Numbered from the stretch's first letter, positions 42,381 to 52,851 are shown. The stretch is DNA of 64,000 nt from Rhynchopus sp. YZ270_cl-10 (GCA_964035575.1 OZ037899.1:496001-560000); one strand, 5' to 3'. Numbers and translations are program-made. The notes: generated by a model not told the origin, from the letters alone.

Positions 42381-42707
42381 AGTTCTTCTGTGGTTCACCC
42401 ACTGATTACACCAAAACAAAGGCATTTGTTTTTTGTTGCAAACCGGTGCCTTCATCAACGGAGAATTGTTTACTACCCAGAAACCTACGATTTTTTCCTT
42501 GAAGGTAAGCTGTGTTGTGTTTTTCTCTGTTGGGAGCGACAACGGAACCCGAGCCTCCCTATCTGTCTCTTCTCAACGAACTAAAAAATCTGTACGAAGT
42601 TAGTGCAGATGATCCTTCGCATTGTGGCTGACCAGAGGGGACGGGAACCAAAGAGAAATACAAAAAAAAAAAAAAAACACAGTGTAACCGGGAGGCAAAA
42701 AAATTGC

Positions 42708-42765
42708 ACAGTGGAGCTTGCACAGGGTGGTAACTACACTATTCCAACAATTCAAAAAAAAGAGA
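42708..42765 (+). repeat. Short interspersed repeat E, diverged
   Basis: GTGGAGCTTGCACAGGGTGG then TAACTACACTATTCCAACAA and TTCAAAAAA. Confidence 0.7.
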
Positions 42766-42810
42766 GAAATATATGAAAAAAATAAAAGGTCTCAATGAGA
42801 CCAGAACCTC

Positions 42811-43640
42811 ATATGGGTCCGTCCGGAAACCCTCCTGGTAAGATTCATCCTTTTGGGGTTTTTTGAGGTTTTTCTGCTCAAAACACCCAAACAACCCAAT
42901 TTTTTGATACCCACCATACACCTACCACCCCAGAGGGCATATTTTGGGCATTTATTTTTGTTTATTTCCCCTCCCCCCCTTTTTACTTATATTTTTTTAC
43001 GTATTTTTTGGAAGAAAAAAACGTGGCAATGACAGCAGTGAAGTTCACTTTTTTGTCGAGAAACACGGTAAGAATGGGTGCGACGCACACTTGGTGTCGT
43101 TTCGAACCCTCTCTCTGATGATTCTTGTTGTCAGGAGATCCTTACCGTAGGGGTCATTGTCGGTGCCCTGCGCGAGCTTCCCCACACAGAGGCCTTTGTT
43201 ATCTCATTCCCTCGTACTCATACGTATCAGTGCACCCTTCTTTCCATCAATCTCTTTTCGTCTGTGTACTGCTACCCGAGCAACGGTCGTGTCATTTCAG
43301 CTAGCGTGTACTCTGACACGGAGGGAACCTGTATTTACTATGGAGTCTCCACATCCAAGGTGACCCGCAAAGCAAAAGTCCCTGGCATTGATCCAGTAGA
43401 TTTGACAGAGGTCAATGAAACCTTGTCAAGGCGGCATGGCAGGATTAAGAGAAAGAGAGAAGAGATCCAGAAGAACGACAATAAAAGGCTGAAAATCTGA
43501 TTAAAAAAGCGAAAATATAGCCTCAGACCCCCCAAAAAACCTATTTTCATATCAGAGTAATGGGGGGCATCATCAAAAAAACCCAAAAATACCCAAAAGG
43601 ATGAATCTTACCAGAGGGGTTTCCGGACGAGTCCATATAG
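42811..43640. repeat. Inverted repeat pair flanking a small gene
   Basis: GTCCGGAAACCCTCCTGG and TAAGATTCATCCTTTTGGG on the left (about 42820-42860) recur inverted on the right (about 43588-43634) with few differences over some 60 bp. Weaker pairing may extend to about 42770 and 43690. The only gene between them is 43029-43500. Confidence 0.75.
43029..43500 (+). CDS. Unknown 134-aa protein between inverted repeats
   Basis: Exons 43029-43067 and 43135-43500 join in phase 0 across a 67-bp GTAAGA...TTGTCAG intron, the shortest in the window. The product begins MTAVKFTFLSRNTEILTVG, has a beta-rich middle (EAFVISFPRTHTYQCTLLS, then YYGVSTSKVTR) and ends in a strongly basic Lys/Arg tail (RRHGRIKRKREEIQKNDNK), which suits nucleic-acid or nuclear localisation. 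No family is recognised. Location between 60-bp inverted repeats raises the possibility that it belongs to, or was captured by, a mobile element. No transposase motif is visible. Confidence 0.6.
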
Positions 43641-44126
43641 AAAACATCTCTGATATTGGTAGAGATATATTTTCTCATATCATCAGGTCAGGTCTCTAAT
43701 CCTACACTAAAAAAAAAAAAACAGCTCTGGCCGACAGAACACCGTGCACACCGACAAAAACGCATTCGGGAGGGGGGAAAAAAGGGAAAACAAACCAAAA
43801 TAACATTCCTTTTCTTTGCCTAAACAACAAGAGAGCTTAGGTTGCATCTCATAACCCCCCTTCCTTTTTAAGGTGTATGTACATATGAAGTACATCTTAT
43901 TTTTTGACTCCGTTTTTCTCCCCTCTTTTTTTTTTCCTATTTAAAACAGGCTCCACTCTTCTGTGCCACAGAACACAACAAAAAAAAGGATATTTCTCTC
44001 TCTCTCTCTCTCCTACCCCTTCTTCCTTCCAAAAAACCTCCAAAAAGGCAGTTCTCTAAGAGAAAAGCACACACAGGTTCGCAAAATTTTGTTATTGAAG
44101 AGAGAGAAGAAAAGAGTTATCACTAA
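43501..44126. other. Intergenic spacer
   Basis: Right arm of the inverted repeat, a repeat B copy (43827-43865: CAACAAGAGAGCTTAGG, TTGCATCTCATAACC), and a CT-rich leader at 43994-44035 before the phosphatase gene. Confidence 0.7.
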
Positions 44127-44735
44127 ATGAGTGCCGATCCTGCTGAAATCCGACCAGGATTGTATTTAGGCAGCAAAATTTCCGCTGAAAATCTGAACAC
44201 ATTGCAGACACATAACATTTGCTCTATTATAAACACTTCAGAAGAGATCCCCTGTTATCACAAAGAGGCTGGAATTGACTACAAATCTCTGCACCTCAAG
44301 GATGATGAAGAGGACGATATTGGCGCGCATTTTACACCCTGTACTGAATACATTAAATCCTGCCTCGCTAACGGCAATGCAGTTCTGGTACATTGCCAGG
44401 CAGGGATCAGCCGGTCTGCTACTATCATCATTGCGTATTTGATGATGGAAGAAAAAATGACGCTGAAGGAAGCTTTTTTTGATGTTAAAGGGAGAAAAGC
44501 GAATATACAGCCAAATGAATACTTCTTCAAGGCGTTGCAGAGGGCCGAGATAGAACTGCGTGGGGAAGAAAAAGGGGGGGAAAGGGGGGAAGCAGAAGAA
44601 GGTACCCCCTCCTTCTCAATAGAGGAGTACTACCTTGATGTTCTCTGTGGGATGGGGTTTGCCCGCGAGCGAGCGCAACGGGCCCTGAAGGACGCACAAA
44701 ATGACTTCAATCTTGCGGTGTCGCTGTGTCTATGA
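44127..44735 (+). CDS. Dual-specificity phosphatase fused to a UBA domain
   Basis: 202 residues. The phosphatase domain (about 8-142) opens with IRPGLYLGSK and has the signature HCQAGISRS at 89-97, giving nucleophile Cys90 and Arg96. The general acid is probably Asp59 in LKDDEEDD. AYLM and NEYFFKALQ are the usual following elements. After a Glu/Gly-rich linker (144-160), residues 165-202 form a UBA domain: YYLDVLCGMGFARERAQRAL with the MGF loop, then NDFNLAVSLCL. Atypical DUSPs dephosphorylate Tyr and Thr/Ser, often on MAP kinases; the UBA would bind ubiquitin. The fusion is unusual to my knowledge. One exon, with an apparently intact active site. A hairpin follows the stop. Confidence 0.93.
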   Translation: MSADPAEIRPGLYLGSKISAENLNTLQTHNICSIINTSEEIPCYHKEAGIDYKSLHLKDDEEDDIGAHFTPCTEYIKSCLANGNAVLVHCQAGISRSATIIIAYLMMEEKMTLKEAFFDVKGRKANIQPNEYFFKALQRAEIELRGEEKGGERGEAEEGTPSFSIEEYYLDVLCGMGFARERAQRALKDAQNDFNLAVSLCL

Positions 44736-44776
44736 TAAAAGGGGGGTTTTCAAATGAAAATACCCCCCTTTTATTT
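44736..44776 (+). terminator. Hairpin after the phosphatase gene
   Basis: AAAAGGGGGGTTTTC, loop AAAT, GAAAATACCCCCCTTTTA. It may act in 3'-end formation; this is inference only. Confidence 0.4.
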
Positions 44777-46109
44777 TAAAGCCGAATCTCCATTGAGATT
44801 GGAGGAGGGTAAGGGAAAGGGGATGGGGGGGTTGAACTGTATAGCAATGAAAGCTCTCTCTCTCCCCCCTCCCTCTCTCTTTCTCTCTCTGTGCTTTCGA
44901 CACAAGAGGGTAATGATGTAAAGAGGGGGATGTACGCTGTGGTGTTGTGTTCTATTAACTTCTCTTTTGAGGGTTAAGGATTGCCAAAAAAAAAAAACCA
45001 AATGTTTAGGATTTGGCGTTGACGGTCTTGAAAACACTTCCCGGTTCGAGTGCATAAAGATAGCCGCGGGTGTGGTGGAAGGGGTGAGGAGGATGATGTT
45101 GTATGCTTTCTTTGCCGATGCTGTGTTGCTGTATCTGTGGACGGTGTATGTGGGAGGGGGGGCTGAGAAGGAAGAGAGAGAGAGAGAGAGAGTGGGGGGG
45201 AGGGAGGGCGGCGCGTTCTAGAAGTGGGTAAGTGAGGAGAGTTAGTTCCGGTTCCAGTTGCTTAGGGTTAAAATCTTGTTAGTGTTTGTGTACACTCTTT
45301 TGAGATTCTGGCCTCCCCCCTTTTATCGTTATTTGATAATCTTGAAAAACGGGGGAGGGGAACATTACTGCCAACCACTGCGAAGTGGTCTGCAGACGGC
45401 ACCTTCTTTCCTTCGTTTATGTGTTTCGCCGCTCTTGAAAAGTACTCTATTCCCTCTTCTGGTTTCGTGATTTCTCAACTCTTTGCCTGCAGATGCAACG
45501 CGAGCTTCATTTGGGTACAGGAATCCCACAAAAAGCGTTTTTTCAATTTCCCCCGCCGTTCTCCTTCCTTTCTAACTTGAACCAGCAAAGTTTCATCCCT
45601 ACAGTATCAAAGCCCTATCGCCACCATTGAGACTGATCAGATACCAGTAGGTTGCTGACGGCCTCGAGGTCCTCGAAGGAGTCCAGTACAGGCATACTGC
45701 TAACTTTGCCGAAAGTGGAAAAAAGCAAAACGGCGACACCTTTTTTTTTTCCAGGCCAAAAAAAAAAAATTTCCCCCCGTTGAAAGCGGTCGTCGCGCGC
45801 TTCGCGCGCGCCTCCCTGCCAACCACAGAGGGTATTATATAGCCCCCCTAGCCTCCACCAAAAAGGTGGTTTTGTGTGAGGCAGTCATTTTTTTCTGTGC
45901 GGAAAACTCAGCGAAAAATATTCTCGGCATTTTGTGATGCACGGCCAACCTACACCACCCCAACCCTTCTCTGCGGGAAAGCTTCCCTCCTCTGTGCCTT
46001 GGTAGCTTTCAGCCACTGGTGATCCGCAATCCGTAGTGGGTGTCCGCCTTCTTATCAGTAACCTTAGTAAATTTATAAAAGAAATGGTGGCTATGGACTA
46101 ACCAAAGGT

Positions 46110-46245
46110 TAGTCGGGTAACCAAAGGTTCCTGGCGAAGCCACGGTACGCAACATTTCAAAAATCGCGCTTAAAATTGCACTATTTTACAGCATGGGAAG
46201 GGTGTGATGTAAGCTTGCGCCGCAGGCGCACGGTACGCTACTTTT
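46110..46245 (-). repeat. Element F, inverted partial copy
   Basis: GTAACCAAAGGTTCCTGGCG, AGCCACGGTACGCAACATTT and GCGCCGCAGGCGCACGGTAC, the complement of the F sequence at 14436-14640. Confidence 0.9.
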
Positions 46246-46618
46246 ATGATTTTGCCAGATCCTTTTTCTCAAAAAATGACGGCAGGAAACGGCGTTTTGT
46301 CGCGTTGAAAACGCCGTTTTCTCGGGGAACGGCGCTTCGCCAATTTTGAAAACGGCGTTTTTTTAAAAGGCAAAACGGCGAAACGGCACTTAGCAATATG
46401 CCTGGTCCAGTACAGGCAATGCGAGTTTTTTTTTTTTGCATTTCGGGTGTTGTACGGTCATGTCTTTGTACACATTCAGTGACTCTCACCGTTGGTGACC
46501 CTCTTGGAGATTCGAGCACTTCTTTAATAGGTTCGTCAGTAGGCAAACCTTTCTCCAGTTCTTGCATTATGGTTTGAGGAGGACCATATGTGAGACCCAA
46601 TACCTGCGTCTTTTTTGA

Positions 46619-46675
46619 TACCCTGCGTCACCACCGAACGGTGCAGCGTTCCTCTAAACTTCTCTTTATTTTTTT
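46619..46675 (+). repeat. Short interspersed repeat C, diverged
   Basis: ATACCCTGCGTCACCACCGA then ACGGTGCAGCGTTCC and AACTTCTCTTTATTTTTTT. The next bases, TTACAAG, may be the splice acceptor for the gene starting at 46710. Confidence 0.7.
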
Positions 46676-46709
46676 ACAAGAGTGGTGTTACCGAACAACT
46701 GTCAAGGAC

Positions 46710-48908
46710 ATGTCAATATGGGCCCTCTCCGGAACACCAAAGAGTATTGCAACCTTCACATCATCCCCTTTCACAGCCCCCTCTCCCCCTCCTCCCCCAT
46801 TCCAACACAATATGATGGGAGGGGAGTTACGTCGTGCACCTCCACCACCTCCTCCTTCTCATGCAACTGATGGGAGGGTTGCAGAGATTGTACACGATTT
46901 GGAGAAGCGTGGGGATGCTGATATCGTGCTGGATGGTGCTCCGGCGCACACCTCACGCAGGCAGGAGCCTCGTAGGGCGCTCCCCCCTGCGACCACACCG
47001 CCAGCACCACAACGGCGGCCTGCGAGGAGGGTTATGCAGCTGAAGAGCAATATTTCGCGCACCTTTAAAAATTTTGTTTCAGGGGACAGCACCCCTGACG
47101 CAGCGCCTCAAGAACCCACTAGAGTGCACTCCTCCACAGAGGATTTGCAGCAGACATCAACAGACATTGACGCTACCGATGCTGCGTCTGATTCAGAGGA
47201 TGTATCACCACGTGACGCTGCTGCAGATGATCAATGTGAATCCGACACAATCGACCGCGCCATAGCAAAACAAAGGGAACTGCAGTCTCAACGGGAAAAG
47301 GAAAAGGAGAGGGAGAAAGACCCAGAGGCACCTCCATCGACATCGTACACTTCCGCCTGCGAAGAGGATAGCTCTGAGGCGGTTCGGTCCTCCGGCCCTC
47401 AAGGATGCTCTCGGAGCTCCTCTGAACAAGAATCCGAAAAGACCATCCCCTCCACAAAGCCCCCCTCCACCCCAGCCTACTCCCCAGGGGGCAGAGAAGA
47501 GATCTGCACGGAGCTGGACAATACATCAAGCCCGCCGATTTCCCCTGAATCGGTTGCAGTCAGAGTGGCGGGGGTGCCACCACCACCGGTTGCCCCCGCT
47601 TTTGATGAGGCAATTTTTAACACCGTAGTTAGCCCTCTGAAGAGAGAACATACCGAGACAGATAGGCAACACAAGAAGGAGGAGGAGGAGGAGAAGGAGA
47701 AGCAGGAGGAGGAGGAGGAACACACCCCAGCGCAAACCCCATCAGAACCAGCCTCGCCTTCGAGATATGCCCATACCGGTCCAACGCACACCCCTCAGGT
47801 GGAGGTGGAGGTGGAAGCGGAAAAATTCTTAAAGGTGATCCCTGCAGAGTCTCCGTGTGGCAGATGCAATGCATCAGAGCATGTCGTTACGTGCAAGATG
47901 TGTTATGAAAAGGAGGTAGGTGGTTTGCAAGAAGATGCGCGGGCGGAGTGGTTGAACCGGGCTCGGTTGGACTCAAAATATATGCATTTGAGGGAACAAT
48001 GTCAGAAGCTTACCCACAAATTGACTACAGGAGAATACGAGGTGGACGAATTAGAACAGGACCTTGCGGACGCGAACATTGTTATCAGCAGACAACACAA
48101 ACGCATTGCTGAGGTTATGTCCGAGCTTGACGAACGCCAGGAACAACACTTTCATACAATCGAGGAGTTTGCAGAAGCAAAGCACCTCCTCAAACAACAA
48201 CAATCCCGCATTGACGCGCTATTTCACGACTGGAATGAAGAGAAACGCAAAAGACAGTCCGCCGAAGGATGGCTTCATCAACTCCGTGACGAATGCGTTC
48301 GTCTTAAGGATTCTATGGAAGAAAGGGATTCGCTGCAAAGAGACTACGAAGAGGAACGGTGCATGCGTCGCCTTCTCCAGGACAAATACAACTCGCTTTG
48401 GGAACGGAGTAGTGTCATTGAATCAAGCGAAAGGGACGTTCGGAGACAGTTAGAACGCAAGCATGGGGAAACCGAGGCAATGAGAAGGGCGTGGTATCAA
48501 CTGAACAATGATCTTGCAAAGTCGCGCGAATCGGTTGCAACACTGCAAAGGTACAACGATCATATCCGTAACAAGCTTATCGACGAAGAGGCAAAGAGTG
48601 GAGGAAACGTCCAAGCGGCTATCCAAAGCCTTCAAACAAAGACGGTCGCAGAGCTGACTGACACCGAAGTCGCGTCTGTCTGCGAAAACCTCTCATTAAT
48701 CACACCCCACACCGTCTCCGTCATATTCGCCAACACAGCGAACCCACTCCAAGACATAAAGAAGCTTATGGCAACTCTGCACCCAGATAAAACGCCGATC
48801 CAAGCATGCAAAGAAGGGCTCCAAAAACGTTTTCAAATTCTGAACCATCTCCGATCGGTTGTCCAGCAGAATGCGGAGGCGGGGGTGAGCAGGACCGGTT
48901 CCATTTAG
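46710..48908 (+). CDS. Coiled-coil protein with zinc-knuckle motif and J-like C-terminus
   Basis: 732 residues from MSIWALSG; an alternative start is MMGGELRR at 46812. Residues 1-60 are Pro-rich. A long Ser/Glu/Pro-rich acidic region follows to about 370, with a Lys/Glu run near 315-335. CGRC at 383-386 and CKMC at 395-398 form a CxxC-x8-CxxC pair, a probable zinc site. A coiled coil spans about 400-650 (LTTGEYEVDELEQDLADANI, EERCMRRLLQDKYNSLWER). The end (about 670-725) resembles a J domain: LMATLHPDKTP has the HPD motif at 691-693, then a helix FQILNHLRSVV. Auxilin-type proteins also end in a J domain, which would recruit Hsp70, but similarity is limited. One exon. Confidence 0.82.
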   Translation: MSIWALSGTPKSIATFTSSPFTAPSPPPPPFQHNMMGGELRRAPPPPPPSHATDGRVAEIVHDLEKRGDADIVLDGAPAHTSRRQEPRRALPPATTPPAPQRRPARRVMQLKSNISRTFKNFVSGDSTPDAAPQEPTRVHSSTEDLQQTSTDIDATDAASDSEDVSPRDAAADDQCESDTIDRAIAKQRELQSQREKEKEREKDPEAPPSTSYTSACEEDSSEAVRSSGPQGCSRSSSEQESEKTIPSTKPPSTPAYSPGGREEICTELDNTSSPPISPESVAVRVAGVPPPPVAPAFDEAIFNTVVSPLKREHTETDRQHKKEEEEEKEKQEEEEEHTPAQTPSEPASPSRYAHTGPTHTPQVEVEVEAEKFLKVIPAESPCGRCNASEHVVTCKMCYEKEVGGLQEDARAEWLNRARLDSKYMHLREQCQKLTHKLTTGEYEVDELEQDLADANIVISRQHKRIAEVMSELDERQEQHFHTIEEFAEAKHLLKQQQSRIDALFHDWNEEKRKRQSAEGWLHQLRDECVRLKDSMEERDSLQRDYEEERCMRRLLQDKYNSLWERSSVIESSERDVRRQLERKHGETEAMRRAWYQLNNDLAKSRESVATLQRYNDHIRNKLIDEEAKSGGNVQAAIQSLQTKTVAELTDTEVASVCENLSLITPHTVSVIFANTANPLQDIKKLMATLHPDKTPIQACKEGLQKRFQILNHLRSVVQQNAEAGVSRTGSI

Positions 48909-49377
48909 AGCTATATAATTTTTTTTTTGGATATTTTGTTTTTTGTTTTGGAATCGGTCAGCGGGAGGTGCGCTAATAACTTCGCTTTTGTTTCTTTTCT
49001 AGCCCTAGTTTTTTTTTTTTAAAGTTTTACCCCGATATTGTGAAGACCGTCATGGCGGCTACACTAAAACTGATCAAAATGGAGGGAAAAAAAAGCAGGG
49101 GTGGCGAAAAGACAAAAGACAGAGACTGAAACGAGAGGCTATCTGTCTCGTCTTCCTTCTGTTCTTAGATGGCCGAGCATGAGAGGTTGAGGCTCATGGT
49201 ATCACCTTTAGCTTTATTTCTTTCAAGGTACACGTGCCCTCCAACGCTTATTGTAACATAGAATAGTCCACTCGGGCTTATCTAATCTAAGTTTTGAGTT
49301 GAAGCGGGAGGGCATATCTGTATAACCATAAAAGGAGGTACATCCATCTTTGAAGTTGTTTTCCATAAATACTCCTC

Positions 49378-49459
49378 GAAATGGATGTAGGACTGCCAAG
49401 GTGCACCGGTTATTGTACTAAAAGGTACACTGTTCATGAGAGGATTTTGTGGTTCAATG
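49378..49459 (+). repeat. Short interspersed repeat A
   Basis: GAAATGGATGTAGGACTGCC, GGTTATTGTACTAAAAGG, TACACTGTTCATGAGAGG and TTTTGTGGTTCAATG. Confidence 0.85.
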
Positions 49460-49914
49460 TCTTCTCGATTGAAATGTGTGTGTGTGTGTGTGTGTACGAA
49501 AGGTACATTCGTCCTACAAGTTTTCGATTTTTTTTTTGTAATAGAGAACTGCAGGGGGGGAAAAAAAAGGCTCAAATTCACCAATCACAGGGCTGTGTGT
49601 GTGGTATTATGGACGTCTCCGTTCTTTGCAACGTTGTGTGGTTCTTTTCATTTTCTCTCCATTTTTTTAAGCTTGCTCTTTTTTTGTTATTTTCCGCATT
49701 TTTTTTTTATACCCACACGGAAGTGTATTCCGTGTGTTCAGAAATACAGAAAAAGCTGTTTCCAAATAGAAATAACACAGGTTCCTCATTGTTTAATTGA
49801 AATGAAAATGGAAAGACAAAAACTCATGTTCACGCAAAACATTCCCTTCCCCTCCCCTCCCCTTTTCCGGTCAGAAGTCAGATACCAATGACTGGAGTGT
49901 GCCCAGACCTTGGT

Positions 49915-50020
49915 TTCAGATGTAAATCAAAAATCGAAAATGGAAAGGATTCGTAGGGTGCGCCCCATAGTGTTCCGGTCATGTACCAAAGGTACACCGT
50001 TCACGAGAGGCTTTTTTTTT
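49915..50020 (+). repeat. Short interspersed repeat A
   Basis: CAGATGTAAATCAAAAATCG, CCGGTCATGTACCAAAGG, TACACCGTTCACGAGAGG then a T run. A second GGGCTTTGTATTTCAAGCC end follows at 50060-50080. Confidence 0.85.
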
Positions 50021-50800
50021 CACTGTAACCTACCGGAGTAGGCGTGACGCTGACTACACGGGCTTTGTATTTCAAGCCAAATTTTGCTTCGTCCCTTTTA
50101 CTGTAGGTGCGCGGTTGTCAGGTCCAGGTGGGTGAGCAAATTGGGTGAACAAAATAGCGGGTAGATAATATTATGTACACCCACCATGGGTGAGGTTAAC
50201 TCACCTATAAGTGAGCATGTTGCACACCCATGGTAAAAAGCACTACGAGGATAACGTTAATCTGCACCAAACATTTTTTTGTTTTGTTTTTTTGTTTTAT
50301 TCCCCTCAGGGGATGGGGCGGAATGGTTTACAGATATGATTTGAAAAATCAAGTATGTGGTGTGGTCAAAAAAATCTGTTTTTTTTTTTCCCCCACCATC
50401 CAAAAAAAAAGTAACCAAGGTCAGATTAATCCGTTTTTCTTTTCACGTATCATAATCAACTCTCCCTTTTTTTTGTGGATAATTAATTGGTGCCTGCGTC
50501 CACAGAGGTGTTAGCACTTTTCAATTTCCATTTCCATTTCCATTTCTGTTTTGGGGGGTTTTTTTTTTTCATGACGTCGGGAGTATATGAATGTATTTCA
50601 TTCCTTTTTTCATTCTATTTTTTAAAATAATGTACGTTTCCTCACTGCTTCGTAGAGGGGGCATCCAGTAACTGGTCATTCTGGTAACGCTGTCTCTGTA
50701 GCCTCAGGTGGCGTTGTGTGTTCTGAGTTTTTCCAACCTTTTCCTTTTCAAAACAAAACATATGGGGTGGAAAAAAAAAAACCTGTCTTATTTGTCTGCA

Positions 50801-50855
50801 GTGCCCTGCGTCTGCCGATGAACGGTTGAGGCGTTTTGCACTTTCAACTTCTTTT
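50801..50855 (+). repeat. Short interspersed repeat C
   Basis: CAGTGCCCTGCGTCTGCCGA, TGAACGGTTGAGGCGTTTTG and CACTTTCAACTTC then T. About 245 bases before the next gene. Confidence 0.9.
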
Positions 50856-51098
50856 TATCTCTCGTCCCTTACTCCCCTTTCCCCACCTTGAATGTACCCC
50901 CATCCTTGTACCCCCGTTTCTCAAAATACAAAAAAAACCATCCCCCAACCCTATTATAAACAATGTTTTCCCGTCTGTCTTATGTAACAAAAAAAAGGAA
51001 CCTATTCACCCTATTTTCCTTTCTCGTTGTAAGTCATTTCTCTCCCCCCCTCCGCCTTCATTGCACCACTCCCACAATAGAAAACACACAAACCACGA

Positions 51099-52476
51099 AT
51101 GGAACTCAACATTGAGGGCTTTGATGGTATGACGTACGTCGTCGATGTGGATGTGGATGACACAGCGAAGCACCTGCGGCGGAAGGTGGCAACTGCAGCG
51201 GGGTTTGCTGAAGACAGCTTTGGCATGAGATTCGGAGGGAACGACGAAGGAGAGGATCAACATCACAGCGCTGAGTGATGGGGATACAGTCGTTCTGACG
51301 CAGACGAAGAAGCAAGCATCCATTGTGGGTCTTCGTGCATTGGGTGAAACAGACCTCACACCAAAGAGACTTGCGAGTGTGAAAGACCCCAAGGTGGTTC
51401 AGTTGTTTCTGCAGGCAGAAGTTGTAACTGCGACACCGAAAAGCCTTCTGGCAAGCACAACGTTACGTAGCCTTGATCTGAGTACCCCGTTGGCCATAAC
51501 TGCGGTTGGTGACTGCTTCCTGTTTCAGTGTTCATCATTGAAATCAGTTGACTTGTCTGGGTTGAGCAACGTCACCCACATAGGCGAGCAGTTCCTGGAC
51601 GGTTGTGGGGCGTTGGAAACAATCGACCTCTCAGGACTCAGCAACGTTACGCATGTTGGGGACAACTTCTTATCAAGTTGCACGTCGTTAACCTCAATCG
51701 ACTTTGCAGGCTTGGACAGTGTTACAAGCCTTGGGAAGTACTTCTTATCAGGTTGCACGTCGTTGACCTCAATCGACTTTGCAGCATTGGACAGTGTTAC
51801 AAGCCTTGGGTGGTACTTCTTATTTAATTGCACGTCGTTGACCTCAATCGACTTTGCAGGATTGGACAGTGTCACAAGCTGCCTTGGGTACGCCTTCTTA
51901 TCAGGTTGCACGTCGTTAACTTCAATCGACTTTGCAGGCTTGGGTAATGTCCCAAGCCCTGGGAACTCCTTCTTATCAAATTGCACGTCGTTGACCTCAA
52001 TCGACTTTGCAGGCTTGGACAGTGTCACAAGCCTTGGGGACGGCTTCTTATATGGTTGCACGTCGTTGGCCTCAATCGATTTTGCAGCATTGGGCAATGT
52101 CACAAGCCTTGGGTGGGAGTTCTTATATAATTGCACGTCGTTGACCTCAATCGACTTTGCAGGCTTGGACAGTGTTACAAGCCTTGGGTACGCCTTCTTA
52201 TCAGGTTGCACGTCGTTGGACTCAATCGACTTTGCAGGCTTGGACAGTGTCACAAGCCTTGGGGACAACTTCTTATCAGGTTGCACGTCGTTGACCTCAA
52301 TCGACTTTGCAGCATTGGACAGAGTCACAAGCATTGGGTGGTACTTTCTTGAAGGTTGCATTTCTTTAAAAACATACAACTTTCCAGCATGGATTTATCT
52401 GTCTAGTGCAGATAGAAGTAGAATAGAAGCGTTAGAAGCGTCTGTGAGGCACTGCCATAATCGACCGCCCACATAA
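51099..52476 (+). CDS. Ubiquitin-like plus BspA-type LRR protein with a frameshift
   Basis: The ATG at 51099 opens a ubiquitin-like start (MELNIEGFDGMTYVVDVDVD, then TAKHLRRKVATAAGF). This frame ends at 51276, while the matching second half (ERINITALSDGDTVVLTQ) continues in the next frame, so a one-base shift lies near 51232-51250. It is a real mutation or an assembly error. The rest is about 12 leucine-rich repeats of the BspA type, most of them 25 residues (CTSLTSIDFAGLDSVTSLG + YFLSG), with near-identical 75-bp DNA units from about 51604 to 52380. Such repeats form a solenoid used for binding or surface contact. No signal peptide or membrane anchor is seen. The tail ends RHCHNRPPT. Confidence 0.8.
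51604..52380 (+). repeat. 75-bp intragenic tandem repeat
   Basis: TGCACGTCGTTGACCTCAAT recurs at 51679, 51754, 51829, 51907, 51982, 52057, 52132, 52207 and 52282. Spacing is 75 bp except one of 78 bp. The homogeneity shows recent expansion or gene conversion within the LRR region. Confidence 0.95.
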
Positions 52477-52851
52477 GCTGTCCGGTGGGGGGATTTTTTT
52501 TTGGGGGGGAGGAAAGCCACACCTTACATGATAGTGTGATTAGAAACCGATACTAAGAAGCCAACGTTCAGATTATTTTTTTTTGATACCACATTTATTA
52601 CCTTTTGATTCGTTACTTTTTTATGCCACACAGATCTTTTGACAAATCTGTAGGCGTTTCAACAAAAAATAGTACTGCGTTATTTTAGCTATTTTAACTT
52701 TTCAAAAAAGAACCTATTGCAAGCTCGAAATTGTATTCCCCCCTACTTCTTGTCTAGCTACCCTTTTCTTCCTATCAAAACAAACCCGTAATAAAGGCTT
52801 TTAGAGATCATCTGAACGTTTCTCACTTCTCTCTTTTTAGCCTTTCAAAAA
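52477..52851. other. Intergenic spacer
   Basis: A G-run, A/T-rich sequence and a CTCTCTTTTTAG site at 52829-52840, 11 bases before the next ATG, a good splice-acceptor-like leader. No repeat of families A to E is recognised. Confidence 0.7.

Larger units (their letters stand above)
41688..43028. other. Intergenic spacer
   Basis: Contains repeat B (42188-42235), a 110-bp foldback (42271-42380), repeat E (42708-42765) and the left arm of an inverted repeat (42811-42880). Short frames such as 42288-42584 overlap these repeats and are not believed. Confidence 0.7.
44777..46709. other. Intergenic spacer
   Basis: Contains GTTGACGGTCTTGAAAACAC at about 45019, a word shared with 3496 and 4065 near the left repeats. 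It also has a GCGCGC-TTC-GCGCGC hairpin near 45794, an inverted F copy (46110-46245), repeated AAACGGCG(T/A) words (46290-46395) and a repeat C copy (46619-46675). No gene is supported. Confidence 0.7.
48909..51098. other. Intergenic region with short repeats
   Basis: Repeats E (49045-49085), A (49378-49459 and 49915-50020) and C (50487-50530 and 50801-50855), a GT run at 49478-49494 and CATTTC repeats at 50528-50545. Frames here follow homopolymers and are not supported. Confidence 0.7.

Noticed and set aside
51525-52379. 284-codon minus-strand frame over the LRR gene
   Set aside because: It is the antisense shadow of the 75-bp repeats; the + strand gives a recognisable BspA-type LRR protein.
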